NCBI GenBank assembly: GCA_944739405.2
Contig: OX123186.2
Span: forward strand, 88,143,034 to 88,207,033
Origin: Euclidia mi
Lineage: Eukaryota > Arthropoda > Insecta > Lepidoptera > Erebidae
Direction: 5' to 3'
DNA: 64,000 nucleotides
Shown: positions 10,060 to 21,589 of the stretch, one piece after another
Position numbering within the stretch: the first letter of the stretch is position 1
Layout: the number at the start of each line of letters is the position of its first letter
Program-made: the position numbers and the translations under genes
The notes under the pieces: model-generated
Databases searched by the model: none
Told to the model about the DNA's origin: nothing
Seen by the model: the letters and a program-made list of their open reading frames with translations, nothing else

Positions 10060-11980
10060 AGTTCAGTGGACTTTAAGATGAGTTGAACTGCACGGGCTTC
10101 CGCCCGATATTAAACTCCGCATAGAGATATTAAACTGAACTTTATTAGCATCGCCCATCAGACACAGCGTTCAAAGACAAGATTACTCGCTCACTCATGC
10201 CCTTCCTGCGTCACTGTATTTGTGCTTCACTGGCCCGAGCATTAGGCCTCTGCCTCCAATCTATATAAATTTCTCTACAACCGTGCTGTCATCCGTATAT
10301 CAGAAAATACAAGGTTTTGACAAATCTTCGATGTGCTTTAAAATAAAGGCTGGCGAGGGAACTAGTTCTTGTGGGACACTCCAGACAGTCACTTTAATCG
10401 CCAATGGGTCTGACGAGCAGCCATCGACCGCTGAACGCTGATCTCATAACCAAGTGCAGGCACCAGAAGGAAGGCCAAATACTAAAAGATTGCTAATAAG
10501 ACTGATATGCCAGACGAGTCTCTCGACATCTTTATGTGGCCCATAGAAGATCTCCTGAATACTGATTTTGACGTATACCGTATTGTCAATCGCTAAGGAG
10601 GCTGTTGTTCAGGTCACACGTCATCAGAGTATGGATGTACCTGAGTTTATAGTTATTTGGGTTGGCTCAAAAAACAGGCACAAGTTAGTGTTTCCTTTGT
10701 ATTCTATAGTTTTTACAACGAAAACGGAGGTTACTAATTCTAATTGTTAATGTGTGTCTGTATGTATGCTGTAATGTGTACGTTTGTACCGTGGCAACAC
10801 TAGCGCCCGTACGAGCAGTAGGTATTTGCGCTGGTGCCTTCCTAAGCTACCCACTTTAAGAATACTTTAAATCTCAAAACGTGCCGTACATCACTGCAGT
10901 TGACTGGTATTGCATAGGCTAAAACGATGTGTCACAAACACTAGCACCCCCTAGTTTACGGGGATACTGAATACTGTTACGGGCCGTAACACTATTCTTG
11001 AACTGAAATCCAGTCTTATTCGTCACCGCTGCCAAACCAGCGGACTGTCTGATAGTTACATGGTAAAAGCAGTAAAAAGTTACGTAAGTACATGTTTCTG
11101 TAGATCACTTGCCTTATCACCTTCCAAGCATTATCTCAGTAGTATCACAGAGTCCCCTTGCTAGTTAACAGGATTTGAATGATTATGAGTTTTTCTACGG
11201 AGTGACTAAATGACCTCTCCTACCCAAATAGATAGCAATATTCCATAGTTTTGGCTTCGGAACCCTAAAAAGCACCTGATCTATATATGTGTGGATGGAA
11301 AAGCATCAAGGATTAGACAAGACGAAGTTTACCGGCGTAGATATTTGTTATGTTTAAGTTTAGTTCGCTTATCATTAGTTCGAGCCCACACATTTTATGA
11401 TCCACAAATTATTGTTCCGAGCCTGGATAACATAATCTTTGTGCTCGTTGATAGAATGTTCGTAGAGTCCTACATGACAAAGAAAAAAAAAGAGCGAGGG
11501 ACGGCTTTAAAAATGTGAAGTATAGACATATCCAAAATATGACAATTTCTGTGACTGAACACAACCCTACGTTAAGTTAAGGGAGGACGTTAGTTCATCG
11601 AATCGACCCAGAACACTCCAAGTGATGCAAGGCTTGGGAACCGTGATTCGTTTTTGCGTGAATGAACGAGAAGTTATGCTCAAACACCGATCTATTTCTG
11701 TTCAATAGTTCAGTGATTGTTTTACTTCTATAAGGAAATTCAAATTCGAAATTCCTTGTTTAGTTGTCAGATTATTCTCGAATAGTGCATCTGTACGAAA
11801 CTAGGAAGTGAATCTTTTAATGGTAACCAGATTGAATAAATTCATGTTGAATTGTTCTCTGTTATAAAAAATTGCTTCGTTGAAATAAACCATTGACATA
11901 TAACGTTAGTACATATTATGTATCGATGAAATAAATGCTTTCAGCTGTTGGTTGTAATCCTGTATGTGTAATCGGGTTAC
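10060..11980. other. Unassigned DNA between the LINE and the PAQR4-like gene
   Basis: The first 100 bases may be LINE 5' UTR (minus), with a CGGGC/GCCCG stem near 10097 and a repeated GATATTAAACT motif. Several short plus-strand ORFs (10220-10441, 10568-10750, 11291-11518) have no recognised domain. The last kilobase is AT-rich and may hold upstream control elements of the gene at 12454, but none is identifiable. Confidence 0.4.
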
Positions 11981-12049
11981 AACGTCAGGAACTTGAAAAA
12001 TCGGCGCATGCAAACTTTCATTAGCGAAAGAGAACACGGTTCGGCAGCG

Positions 12050-12453
12050 AGTGAAAGTGCGTCGAGGAAAGGGAGCGGGCCGACCTTCTGGCGGGAATCA
12101 GCTGATCGGGTTTGCGCAGTGCGCAAATGTGCGGGGGTGCGGGGGGGCGGCGGCCGGGCCGGCGGCGGCGCGGCAGCCCCGGCCAGTCGCGCGCTCAGCG
12201 CCGCCCGGCCGCGACACGACGCGCGACACCCGCCGCCGCCCGCGCCACCGCCGCGCAATCAACCCACCACCACTAAATAACAGAGAACCGGCCCGGCCGA
12301 CACCCGCCGCGCCGCCGCGCTCACAACTAATGCTGTTACTGTGATATTTGTACAAAACTCGCGGCACCTCGGCCTCCTGGCCATGCGGGAGCTAGCGAAC
12401 ACAGCCGCGCCGCAGCCTCCCGTCCCGCGCGGCGAGCACACCACCACGCTGTT
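12050..12453 (+). promoter_or_regulatory. GC/CpG-rich promoter and 5' UTR region of the PAQR4-like gene
   Basis: A sharp rise in GC and CpG content begins near 12050 and continues into the coding exon at 12454. It includes a palindrome TTTGCGCA-G-TGCGCAAA at 12111-12127 and long GCCGCC/GGCGGC runs. No TATA box was found, which fits a CpG-type housekeeping promoter. An in-frame TAA at 12328 followed by no other in-frame ATG makes 12454 the first possible start of the receptor frame. The transcription start site cannot be placed from sequence alone. The overlapping ORFs of 60-100 residues in this region are low-complexity Ala/Arg/Pro shadows. Confidence 0.55.
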
Positions 12454-12457
12454 ATGA
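12383..12457 (+). other. Upstream ORF overlapping the PAQR4-like start (ATGA)
   Basis: An ATG at 12383 opens a 24-codon frame that stops at TGA 12455-12457. The stop shares bases with the receptor start codon (ATG at 12454-12456), giving an ATGA overlap. If the mRNA includes this ATG, it could reduce or couple translation of the receptor. The arrangement is directly visible; its use is inference and depends on the unknown transcription start. Confidence 0.6.
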
Positions 12458-12823
12458 GAGACGTTCAGAGCGTACCTGATTCATGTACAAAAATGTTGGA
12501 TATGTCAATTCAAGAAGTGAACGGGAAAGGACCTAAAAAAAGGAAAAAGTCGTTAGAGCGTATCTGTGATAATGAGGAGAGCGAGGTGTCGAAGGCGGCG
12601 GGCGAGCCGGTGAGCGAGGGCGACAAGGAGAAGAGAAACGGTGACGGCGCGGGGGGGCCTGCGGCCGCTGGCGGCGTGGAGCTGCTGCACTGGCGCGACA
12701 TGCCGCAGCACCTGCAGTTCAACCCCTACGTGCTCACCGGCTACCGCCCGCTGCAGAGCTGGGCCGGCTGCGTCGGCAGCCTCTTCTACTTCCACAACGA
12801 GACCATCAACATCCTCACGCACG
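12454..12823 (+). CDS. PAQR4-like progestin/adipoQ receptor, first coding exon
   Basis: PAQR proteins are seven-helix membrane proteins of Golgi, endoplasmic reticulum or plasma membrane, related to ceramidase-like hydrolases; PAQR4 has been linked to ceramide metabolism. This exon encodes 123 residues plus one base. Residues 1-75 are a charged, low-complexity cytosolic head with GPKKRKK at 26-32. Residues 80-114 hold the family segment WRDMPQHLQFNPYVLTGYRP, and residues 115-123 (NETINILTH) are the conserved acidic/His motif before the first membrane helix. The HLQFN-x-x-VLTGYRP wording is closest to PAQR4 among family members I know. The frame then meets a GT donor (CACG|GTAACG), splitting the following Gly codon in phase 1, as the usual HG continuation requires. 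Membrane helices and the two later His motifs must lie on later exons, which I could not find in the window. The start is the first in-frame ATG after a TAA at 12328. It is the only cellular gene supported in the window. Confidence 0.88.
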
Positions 12824-14199
12824 GTAACGTACCCATTTATCGTCTATTCGCCGCATGCCGTTATTACGTGCACCCACGAGCGCGCTCTTGTTCTTGCTCC
12901 GTTACATAAAGACCCTATGATGCAATTTACATCGGCCGTCGTGCGATTGCGTGCCGCTCATACATACGGTTACAACTTTACAATTATTTGTTCCAACAAT
13001 GTGACACGACTTTATTTGCCGTTACTATTTATGTGTGCCATAAATATTTAAGTAAGTACTAGCCAAGATTAAAACTTAAACAAAATAAACATGTACCAGT
13101 AACAGAGGCAGAAGGCGGGTTGAGTACTTGAGTGTAATAAATAACGAGCATTCCTCGGGCCGCATACGTAGCGTAAGCTACGTTCGTAGCACTACGTAGA
13201 ACTGTACGTAGCACAATTTATGTGCCATTAAGAAATACCAGATGGCTACGTAAAGAATGCGCGTTGAAATATTGTACATTTCAGCTTCTACGTACGAAAG
13301 AATATTTATAATAACATACTGTTCGATACAATAGGATTTTTTCGTGACGCAAATATTTTCGTAAAAAGGTTACACAATAGGTGCATTTATTTATATGGCA
13401 AAACTTAAAGCGGAAGCGGTTTTCATATATACATGACAACTAACTATCGACGAATCCGTTCGTGTTATACAGTACCATGCCAAATTTCCTTGGAATTGGG
13501 TCAGCAGTTTAGATGTAGTACAACAGCGCTACTTTTACAATTTTACATGGTAAAGGGCCACTAGAGACCAATAATCCAAACTATTATACTAATTTATTAC
13601 CATCTAGTCAAGTCATCGTACAAAATATTATTTCTTTTTGTATCATTTAATTAATCACTCTATTTAAGTAATTGTAATTTATTATGACTTCATAGGGATT
13701 TAAACTTTCGTGGTCATTAACGTTACTTTTACATTTTCCTGCGGGATATACTCGAAACAAAGGTACGTGGTATACCTATATCCCGTAGGAAAATTTAAGG
13801 TAATATTATGATTTCATGACACTACTAGGTAATCTCAATATTGAATTGACAATACTAACTACTTTGCTAAGTCTACAGTAGTTTTATAGTCAAGTATAGT
13901 AGTCTTCACTATGTTTTACCCTAGATTCTGCCCGCGTGGACTACATTCCGCATGCGTCTTTATTTTCGCGGGTCACAATGCCAAATGTCCTACATCGAAG
14001 ATATAAATTGACTCTCTACCAAGTAAGATAACTTATCTAATAGAAAAATATTTTCAATATTATAGGCATGTAGGAATTTGATGTAGGGTTCGTAGCATAA
14101 TACAAAATAAACACGGCTCCCACATGGCAAAACATGTTATATAACGGCTAAAGTAATGCGGATGCGTTATTGTTTGAGTTAAACCATTTTTATATAATA
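12824..14199 (+). other. Start of the first intron of the PAQR4-like gene
   Basis: A GTAACG donor opens at 12824. The following sequence returns to AT-rich composition with no coding signal. It contains an imperfect inverted repeat at 13734-13793 (17-bp arms with one mismatch, 26-nt loop). The open frame 12641-13051 in another phase is a shadow of the exon that runs into the intron. Confidence 0.5.
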
Positions 14200-14406
14200 C
14201 TAGTCGACGCCAGCGGCTTCGCACGCACATATTTTCGAATATCCCGTTTTGCCCGATCCCGTGGGAATTTCGGGAAATCCCGTCTTAGTGCACCCCTACA
14301 GTGCCCAAGGAATATACATGCTAAATTTTATCTTCTTACGAACTGTAGTTTCGGCTGTAGCGTGTCTGTCAGTCAGTCAGTAACGCAAGGATTTTATATA
14401 TTAAGA
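14200..14406 (-). mobile_element. Short complete non-autonomous Helitron
   Basis: Read on the minus strand, the element starts TCTTAATATATAAAATCC and ends GCCGCTGGCGTCGACTAG. It is flanked by an A on the 5' side (plus-strand T at 14407) and a T on the 3' side (plus-strand A at 14199). TC at the start, CTAG at the end and insertion between A and T are the Helitron signature. The interior (TCCCGTGGGAATTTCGGGAA, a GTCAGTCAGTCAG run) is that of a common lepidopteran family. At 207 bp it has no coding capacity and would need a Rep/helicase in trans. Confidence 0.65.
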
Positions 14407-15800
14407 TAATTTCAATTATGCTATTTGGTCCTATTAAATATAAAGATTGAATTGATTTTTACAATAATATTCTACAATTTAAAACAATACATTTTATTGT
14501 TTCACCGATTTAACACAAAGCTTTTCAAAACTCACATGACGGTATTATTGAGTTACCCATAAAATTGGGTTTTGTTACCCCGTATGGGGTAATGCAGCGA
14601 CTTATCTGCGAGCTTCATCTGTGGACGATGCCCTGGGGCAATGGCGCGCCGATTGTTGTGAGTGCCGTTCGATTTTTACCCCAGAATGCTAATGTGGAAG
14701 GGGTAAATGGATGATTGTTTTTGGAACTCGTGAAGGAATCCGTGCCGAATATTTTAGTTTAGGTTATTGTTTGGCCTTATGCCTTTTTGTTGATAGTTGT
14801 TTTATGAATTGACAATTTATATTATTCAACGGTTCCGACTTTCACGTTTAGTATCATATAAATTAGTAGTGTAATTGATTACGGGTCCTTTTTAGTTCTG
14901 TGGCGAAAAGTAATTATGTTGTGGGGTGTTAAGACAAGTAATATGAAAATTGGATAAGGAGACAGTAGCATTTTTGCTATTAAGCAGTATTAACTAGCGT
15001 TTGCATGCGTTTTGGAAATATGTTTATCTGTAAACATAGTTTGTGGCAAAAATAAACAGAACAAAAAGTGAATTGAACTTCTAACGATTCAAACCAGGCA
15101 CACATTATAGGGGTGGTGTAACAAGTTTGTTGAAAAACCGATGTAATCTCTTGGGGGAACCTCGACGAAGAAACATTATACAGTCTTAGCTTCTAAGGCA
15201 TCTGAAGTAGCCTTGTGGTACGTGACCAGATTGATAGCGAGCTGCTATATATTTCAATACAATCTTTACAATACTTTCTAGTTCATTTAGAAAGTATGTG
15301 TATAAAAGCCTTTAAAGTTACTATGAAGGTTATAGTAGAAGATCCATAGAAGAACGACCTTCGCCGATCTGCTCAATGGATAAAACATGAATAAAAAGTA
15401 TTTAATACAACATTTAGCAAGTTAAAAAATCGCGAATGTGTTGGCTAAATAAAGCTTAGTAAAACTTCTACTCATCATAGACTATTAGAAAAAGTGACAC
15501 TCACAAGTACACACTTGTACAGTGTTAGTACACGTTACGTGAATTATAGAGCTTATTTTTTATTCGTTCACTATGAGTTTCATTGAAAGTTAAAGAATAG
15601 TTTACTTTGATTTTCTATTTTTTTTTTAAAGTTCCCGTATTCCTAGATGGGAATTGATTAAGATTATCTAAATATATATTCAGCGAGCAATAGGCTCAAC
15701 TACCACGTGGGACGAGAACATAGTTAGCTCTATGTTGGCGGCATACGCTCTGCCCACACCGCACAGGCAGACAAATGTCAATTTATTTAATCAATTTTTA
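14407..15800. other. Unassigned DNA
   Basis: No gene was found. It has a TTACCCC-gtat-GGGGTAA palindrome near 14573-14592, with further TTTACCCC and GGGGTAAA motifs about 100 bases on. The last 150 bases (CAATAGGCTCAACTACCACG) resemble the neighbouring SINE body and may be a diverged fragment. Confidence 0.4.
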
Positions 15801-15817
15801 CCCGTACCACATTAAAT

Positions 15818-16049
15818 GGTGCATAGTTCCCACCAAGAACTTAGGGTCCCAAGCCAACCTCACCTGCAAGTGGTGCACCTGCCGATCAACGGACGAGGCT
15901 ATGGCAAACGAAATATCCCGATAAGCGGCAATAGGCTCGCCACCTATTACGTGGGATCAAAACACTGGCGAAAAGTGGGCATTTTAATATGCCTCTGCCT
16001 ACCCCTTCGGGGAAACAGGCGTGAGTCTATGTATGTATGTGTACATTAA
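15818..16049 (+). repeat. Interspersed repeat (family A), plus copy
   Basis: It starts with GGTGCATAGTTCCCACCAAG and ends with GCCTCTGCCTACCCCTTCGG, GGCGTGAGTC and a TATG microsatellite. The same sequence occurs inverted at 18885-19097. Relative to that copy it has an extra stretch of about 33 bases, TGGTGCACC through GAGGCTATG. The shared 3' part also ends the tRNA-headed SINE at 18433-18714. The 77-residue ORF across it is incidental. Confidence 0.75.
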
Positions 16050-18432
16050 ATACCAATACATTGGTAAAATTTTTCGGTGTTATCCCCATATTTTTGCACC
16101 GAGTGTAGGTGTTGCTTTTGTCTGTTGATTGTTTGGTTGTGAAGTGCCCTTTCTTTACAGCCTTTCGCGGTTCACTGCTAGACATAGAAAAGACTATCTT
16201 AGGATAGACTATCCTGACACACAGTAGCACTGTGAGTCAATATAACGATTTGGTAGGTATCATCCGTACCATGCTGGCCAGACGGGAGCTTATTGTCTCC
16301 TCGAAAAGATAACATTAGCTTCCTTAGTCCCTTCTTACGACGCCTACGGAATGACATGGGCTAGTCACATTTTGTATTGTACGTGTGCTTACCTAGCACA
16401 CGTAAAGTTTAAAAATATATATTTTGATCCCCTCAGCTTCTCGTATTCCTTCAGTAAAGCTACACTCGACGGTTTATTTTAACCTGTAACATAATCTCGT
16501 TATCTCATCGGCATAAGTTAACTCGGCGCAACTTCATTACGTGCCTCGACTTATTCATTATACAAACATGTCGGCGGGTTGCTTTAGCCCAAGGCTAGTT
16601 ATCCATTACGACTTCCCTACTTTAGGCCGTTGCATGCTTTGATTCGGACTGAAAAGACCTGCCGACTTAATTTGTGTGGTTTGTTGAGAAAATGTAATAA
16701 TTTTGCGCACATTATGGGTAAACGAAATATGAAGGTGCCTGTGAAAAAAGTAGTAGGTACGGCTGTTTTGTTGGTTAATCTCCGCTCGGTCAGGTAATGC
16801 TTGTTTAAGTCACTTCGTAAAGGTGTGGGTGGCGAGTTATTGGCATTTCTAGTGAATTCAGTATTAGGTAAATTATAGATGCGACTTCTCAAATAAAGAA
16901 ATTTAAATAAGGGCTCTTTTCCTGGCATGTCCTGCATGCCAGATCCGCGCGAGGACGAAAATACGCATTACAGGAAAAGGGCCCTATACCATGATTTTAG
17001 ACTATAAATAGTTTTATTATAAAAATGTATTTTAACCGCATATTATACTACAAATAAGGAACTGGATTTATCCTCTTAAAGTTAAAATCTGAATTTCATC
17101 ATCCTGTCATCATCACAATCAGTCGGTAGACCGGTAGACGTCCACTGCTGGAGCCGAGGCTCTCCACATAGTCCGATCTTGAGTCATCCGCATCCAACCA
17201 TCAATCTAGTCTTACCGTAGGCGTACATAATATCTTGAATCAATTATTGGGTCCAGTAATACCTATCTAACGTTGATATGCTTCTTCAAACATAATATAC
17301 GAAACTAACGAGCTTACAATTTTTTATTTACACCTTTAGTAATTAACATTTTTATTGATACACTTGCGTCATCGCTGTCATCAGACTACACAGACCTCGT
17401 GTTTAGATAATGCATCCATTATGACTTGACACACCTAAAGCCGCTCCTAGTTTATACTTAATAAGTTGATTTACATGTACTATGTTGTTTAGACATAATG
17501 TGGTCTTAAGCCTACGCTAAATATGGTTTAGATACTACTCTGGGTAAAAAGAATTTGAATCCAAATCTTCTTGATAGCGACTGCTGGGCTAGCTTTATGG
17601 CGTAGTTGTTTAAGCAGCCAATTTACATTTTATCACTACGCAGCTCCTTCTCGGCTTGATACACATCCGAGACAATAGTTTGTGTCACTCATGGAACATT
17701 GTTTGTGTATGGGTGTTCTTTGGGTCCGTCAGTTGTATGTTTATATTTAACTATTCCTGGTTCGAGAAAGAGAGAGTTCTGATCTTAACAATACTTTTCT
17801 TTTACCAAAGGTAATGAATAATAATACCTATAATATTCTTTAATTATCTTTAATGAATGTGGTATTCATCGTTACCTATGCTTCTTGAAAATAAGATCGC
17901 TAAGTTTTTATCTGGTATAATTTGTTCAATCTGGACGCTTGATTGTAAATCAATAGTGAGGCATAACCATTAACCATTCCAAATTGTAGCGACGTAATAA
18001 AATAAACAAAAGCAAACGTCATACTTACTACAGTAAAACAATTCCAATATTCTCTTTGAAATAACCACGTATTAACATAAAGAATTCCCTCAAACAACCA
18101 TAACCAATAACACACATTATTAAAGCTATTTGTAAATGATAGGTTAGTAATGTATGTATGGGCTAATCATATAATGACAAGCGTATAGCCGGCGGGCAGT
18201 AACTTAGTCAATTATGCGTGAGAGAGTCGGGTCGGTATCGCGATTCGAATCGAATAAGGTCACCGTATTAACCTTATTAATAGACAATTGATAGACTGTT
18301 TACGGTGTTGCCATCGTAGCTGTGAAGGTATTTTTGTGTCAAAAAAGTGGAAATCAACACGAAATGAAATAAAATTAGCCTATCAGTAAATAGATCTGTG
18401 CATGTAAAATGCTGAAAGTATTCAAATTCAAT
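16050..18432. other. Unassigned DNA with repeat fragments
   Basis: A diverged LINE-tail-like stretch lies at 16240-16365 (ATGCTGGCCAGACGGGAGC, CTTCTTACGACGCC). A second lies at 17100-17210 (GTAGACGTCCACTGCTGG). A 10-bp stem occurs at 16380-16404. The 106-residue minus-strand ORF at 16617-16937 matches no family I know. No gene is supported. Confidence 0.45.
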
Positions 18433-18714
18433 TATTTATTTTATTTTATTTATATTTATTTATAGTCTCACGCCTGTATCCCCGAAGGGGTAGGCAGAGG
18501 TGAATATTACACCCACATTTCGCCATTAATTTTTTAAGTCCCACGTAATAGGGGGCGAGCCTATTGCCGTACCGGGCACATTACCAGACTCCGTGCTGCT
18601 ACTGAGAATTTCCTAACGTAAAAACCTAATAACACTTTGCCCGACCCGGGAATCGAACCCGAGACCTCCCAATCCCACGCGCACATTTATGCCGCGAGCC
18701 CAACGAGGCAGTCG
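18433..18714 (-). repeat. tRNA-headed SINE (family A) with target-site duplication
   Basis: AAATTCAAT occurs at 18424-18432 and again at 18715-18723, a 9-bp target-site duplication. Read on the minus strand, the element begins with a tRNA-like head with a B box (GGTTCGATTCC at 18649-18659). It continues through the GGCTCGCCCCCTATTACGTG body, ends in TACCCCTTCGGGGATACAGG and GCGTGAGACTAT, and finishes with an AAATAAAT-rich tail. SINEs are transcribed by RNA polymerase III and moved by LINE machinery. Head, tail and duplication make this a clear insertion. Confidence 0.85.
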
Positions 18715-18884
18715 AAATTCAATCATTCTAATAAATAAAAAGGTTCAATTTACTTATTTAAAATGCAAAAGCTTAGTTTAGGTTCCTGATATAAGATTAT
18801 ATGCCTGAACTAGGATAAGGCTGTGTTTCAGGCGATTAGGGCTAATTAGATACTATAAAATATATAATCACTTACTACAATATT

Positions 18885-19097
18885 TTTACATACATACATA
18901 CATACATAGACTCACGCCTGTTTCCCCGAAGGGGTAGGCAGAGGCATATTAAACGCCCACTTTTCGCCAGTATTTTGATCCCATGTAATAGGTGGCGAGC
19001 CTATTGCCGCTTATCGGGATATTTTGTTTGCCAGAGCAAACTTGCAGGTGAGGTTGGCTTGGGACCCTAAGTTCTTGGTGGGAACCCTATGCACAAT
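18885..19097 (-). repeat. Interspersed repeat (family A), minus copy
   Basis: This is the inverted counterpart of 15818-16049, with a CATA microsatellite at its left end, CCTGTTTCCCCGAAGGGGTA, GGTGGCGAGCCTATTGCCGC and GGTTGGCTTGGGACCCTAAG. It lacks the tRNA head seen at 18433-18714 but shares that element's 3' sequence. Confidence 0.75.
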
Positions 19098-19286
19098 ATT
19101 TTTAGTACGTCATGTTTTAGTACAGTAATACTAGATCTAGACATATATTCTACATTGTTCATGAGATTATTGACAATATCAACATGTTTTCACTTTTTTA
19201 ATTAAGCGCAATGTTAAGCATCACTCAACCTTTTAATTTTGTGTCGATGGACGCTATAATAAATAATATACCTGTCGAAATTTGGA

Positions 19287-19356
19287 ACTATCTAACGGTT
19301 AGATAGTATATGTACCTATAGGTTAGATTCTAACCTATAGGTAGGTACATATACTA
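19287..19356. repeat. Two overlapping inverted repeats
   Basis: The first has 10-bp arms (19287-19296 and 19298-19307) around one base. The second has arms of 11 plus 13 bp (19304-19327 and 19329-19356) around one base, with a 4-nt bulge on the right. They share the bases 19304-19307. Confidence 0.85.
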
Positions 19357-19435
19357 CGGAATAACTGTGATAGAATTTTAGATGAAAATATATTTAGACG
19401 AGCTCGATTACACTGTCGAATCTCGATCCACCCCC

Positions 19436-19484
19436 ACTCGATCCTCCAGCTAGTGGGTGGCCCCCACTAGTTGGAGGATCGAGT
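19436..19484. repeat. 22-bp inverted repeat, one mismatch
   Basis: Arms 19436-19457 and 19463-19484 (starting ACTCGATCCTCC) are reverse complements except for one G/T pair. The loop is 5 nt. Confidence 0.88.
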
Positions 19485-19489
19485 AACAG

Positions 19490-21173
19490 GAACACCACAT
19501 CTCACTCCTCCATACAGGTGATTGTGCCTGGTGGAATGACACTCTACGAAATATCCCACAAGAGAATATAAGCATTTAATTTATTTGATTGTGTCGCCTA
19601 TTTAAATATTACTCGGTATTTCTATTATATTTGTTTATAGAATATTATTTACGCGTTTGAACTCAAACACTAAGCGCAAATGCCATTGCATCTGGACGCT
19701 ATTCAAATGCGATTCAACGATAGCGAACGAATCAATATTTCAATTGGCAATGTACGAATAGTATTATCGTTGATGTTTTTGAAGTTTGCCATACTACATT
19801 ATTCATATCAATGAATTACTTGAAACGGTTTGTCTTATTTGTTACTTTGTTAAGGAACCTGCTCCAACACGATTGCGGTGATTCTTTTGATCCTACTTGC
19901 TGTTACCAAAGCGTAAATTTGTGAGGATAGATAGATGGATGGATAAATCTATATACGGCTTTCGTCGCGACAAAACCATCCGACAGGGGGTTGATCTGGG
20001 GCAGTAACTAATAATTTATAAAAGGGTAAATTTTCTTTTAACCTACTTACTACATAATCCATGTATGCAATGCAAAATATACTATAATTTAAAATAATAC
20101 TTGAGATGAAGAGCTCAGCAGACTCCCAACGTGAGGGGGATGTCGACCCTACAGCTTACAATATAAAGAGGTGTGGAAAAGGGGTCAATGACAAACTTCT
20201 CGGGTGTTGCACAGGGGTGCCGTGCGCTCCAGGTGTTGTAAATTTTAAAATATTCGAACTGTAATTATAATCATATTATAGGAGGGTTGAAATATAACTT
20301 TAGGTATCAATATCGGCCCAACCGAAAGTTGCAAATACCTGAAATTCATCAGAAATTTAAGCGCATAGTTATATCACGGCAGTGCATAATATGATTGTGT
20401 AAATAATTTTGACAAATTGAAAACATTTTTAAGAATTCATAGCGCCTCTATTTTTTACACAACCGGGCTTCTACGGAATTTGGCTAGGCACACGAAAAAT
20501 CTTGAAATTGAAATCTTTCATTTCATTGACTCTTATTGAAAGCATATCAGTCGCTCTTTCTCCAAACCGTACTATCTGAAACACAGATTTAACTGCGAGT
20601 GTAAGACAAATGAATGCGGTGTCTCATCTGTGTGCGGTGGGTATTGTCCGAGAGCTAAATGGATTGCTGCGGTCCTGTAGGCTTACGAACCGGCCAGGCT
20701 CAGGCGGTTGTGCGACTAGCAATTTGACTCATAATTGAGTCTAGCTTTGATACTGTAAAGTTGGTGTTAATTCAAACTGGAGCATATGTTCTGAGTATTA
20801 CGAGTTATGTGCTCAACATAGAAATTACAGTGGGTTTCCTTGTGTGTGATATTTCGCGTAAGGTAAGACAACTTGATAGGCTGTGAAAGTACCAAAACCT
20901 ACGACTTAGACAAACATAAACTAATTCTCTTGATGCATAATAAAACTATTTCCAAGGAGCTTAAGTGTTTGTGCTTTTGGTGGTCCAAGTTAAAATAACT
21001 TTATGGAATATTTTACTTTCACCTAAATCTCAAAGCTTGGTCCTGAGTCACTTCTCGGCTCGAGAAATCAGCCAAAAGATTTTCGGGATCTAATGGAAAT
21101 CTAAGTATAATATCCGGCACGGAAATCGAACACATGTTCTAAGGTCCTTTACGCCAATGGAATGATGAGTAAC
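19490..21173. other. Unassigned DNA
   Basis: No gene, SINE head or classified repeat was recognised. A moderately GC-rich stretch near 20110-20240 (GGGTGTTGCACAGGGGTGCC) has no open frame of note. Confidence 0.45.
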
Positions 21174-21193
21174 TTTTAACGTGAAAGCAGCAA

Positions 21194-21569
21194 GGCAGCG
21201 ATAGCCTAGCGGAGAGATACCAACAGACTGCCATGCAGAGGGTATCGGGTTCGAATCCACGGCGCGCACCAATGACTTTTCGGAGTTATGTGCGTATTGA
21301 ATTGAATTGTTAATTATCGCTTGTCCCGTGCCCCGGAGAGCACGTTAAGCCGTATGTCCCGGTTATCATGAAGATCTTTGACAATCGTTACAGGGCATCA
21401 GTACTTTCTAAAATAAACTGACACTAGTCTAAACCATGGAATATCGCTATCCCTTCGGGTTGCGGAGGTCAGACAGGCAGTCGCTCCGTGGAAAGCTAAT
21501 ATTCAGCCAAATCCGGTTAGACTAGTAAGCGGACCCCAGATTGAAACTGGGATAACGCTAAGATGATGA
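21194..21569 (+). repeat. tRNA-headed SINE (family B), complete with target-site duplication
   Basis: The flanks 21174-21193 and 21570-21589 match over 20 bases with one mismatch, a target-site duplication. The head carries an A box (TAGCCTAGCGG, 21202-21212) and a B box (GGTTCGAATCC, 21248-21258), as in polymerase III genes. The body has GTGCGCGCC-type tRNA 3' sequence in the GGCGCGCACC orientation, CGGAGAGCACGTTAAGCCG, CCATGGAATATCGC and CCGGTTAGACTAG, and a GATGATGA tail. It is the reference copy for the fragments at 1131, 5670 and 41800 and for the inverted copy at 24834. The 60-residue minus-strand ORF in the head is incidental. Confidence 0.9.
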
Positions 21570-21589
21570 TTTTAACGTGAACGCAGCAA

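Noticed and set aside
12111..12127. NRF1/Ewg-type binding site
   Set aside because: TTTGCGCA-G-TGCGCAAA has an extra central base compared with the GCGCATGCGC consensus, so it is listed only as a palindrome.
11977..12447. Ala/Arg/Pro-rich ORFs on both strands upstream of the receptor exon
   Set aside because: They reflect the GC-rich promoter and 5' UTR. No known motif, and several frames are open at once.
12641..13051. 136-codon plus-strand ORF overlapping the PAQR4-like exon
   Set aside because: It is another phase of the same exon, low in complexity, and runs through the splice donor into the intron.
21194..21275. tRNA gene
   Set aside because: A and B boxes are present, but the sequence continues into a SINE body with a target-site duplication around the whole element. 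The same applies to the heads at 18640-18714, 53465-53529 and 60040-60105.
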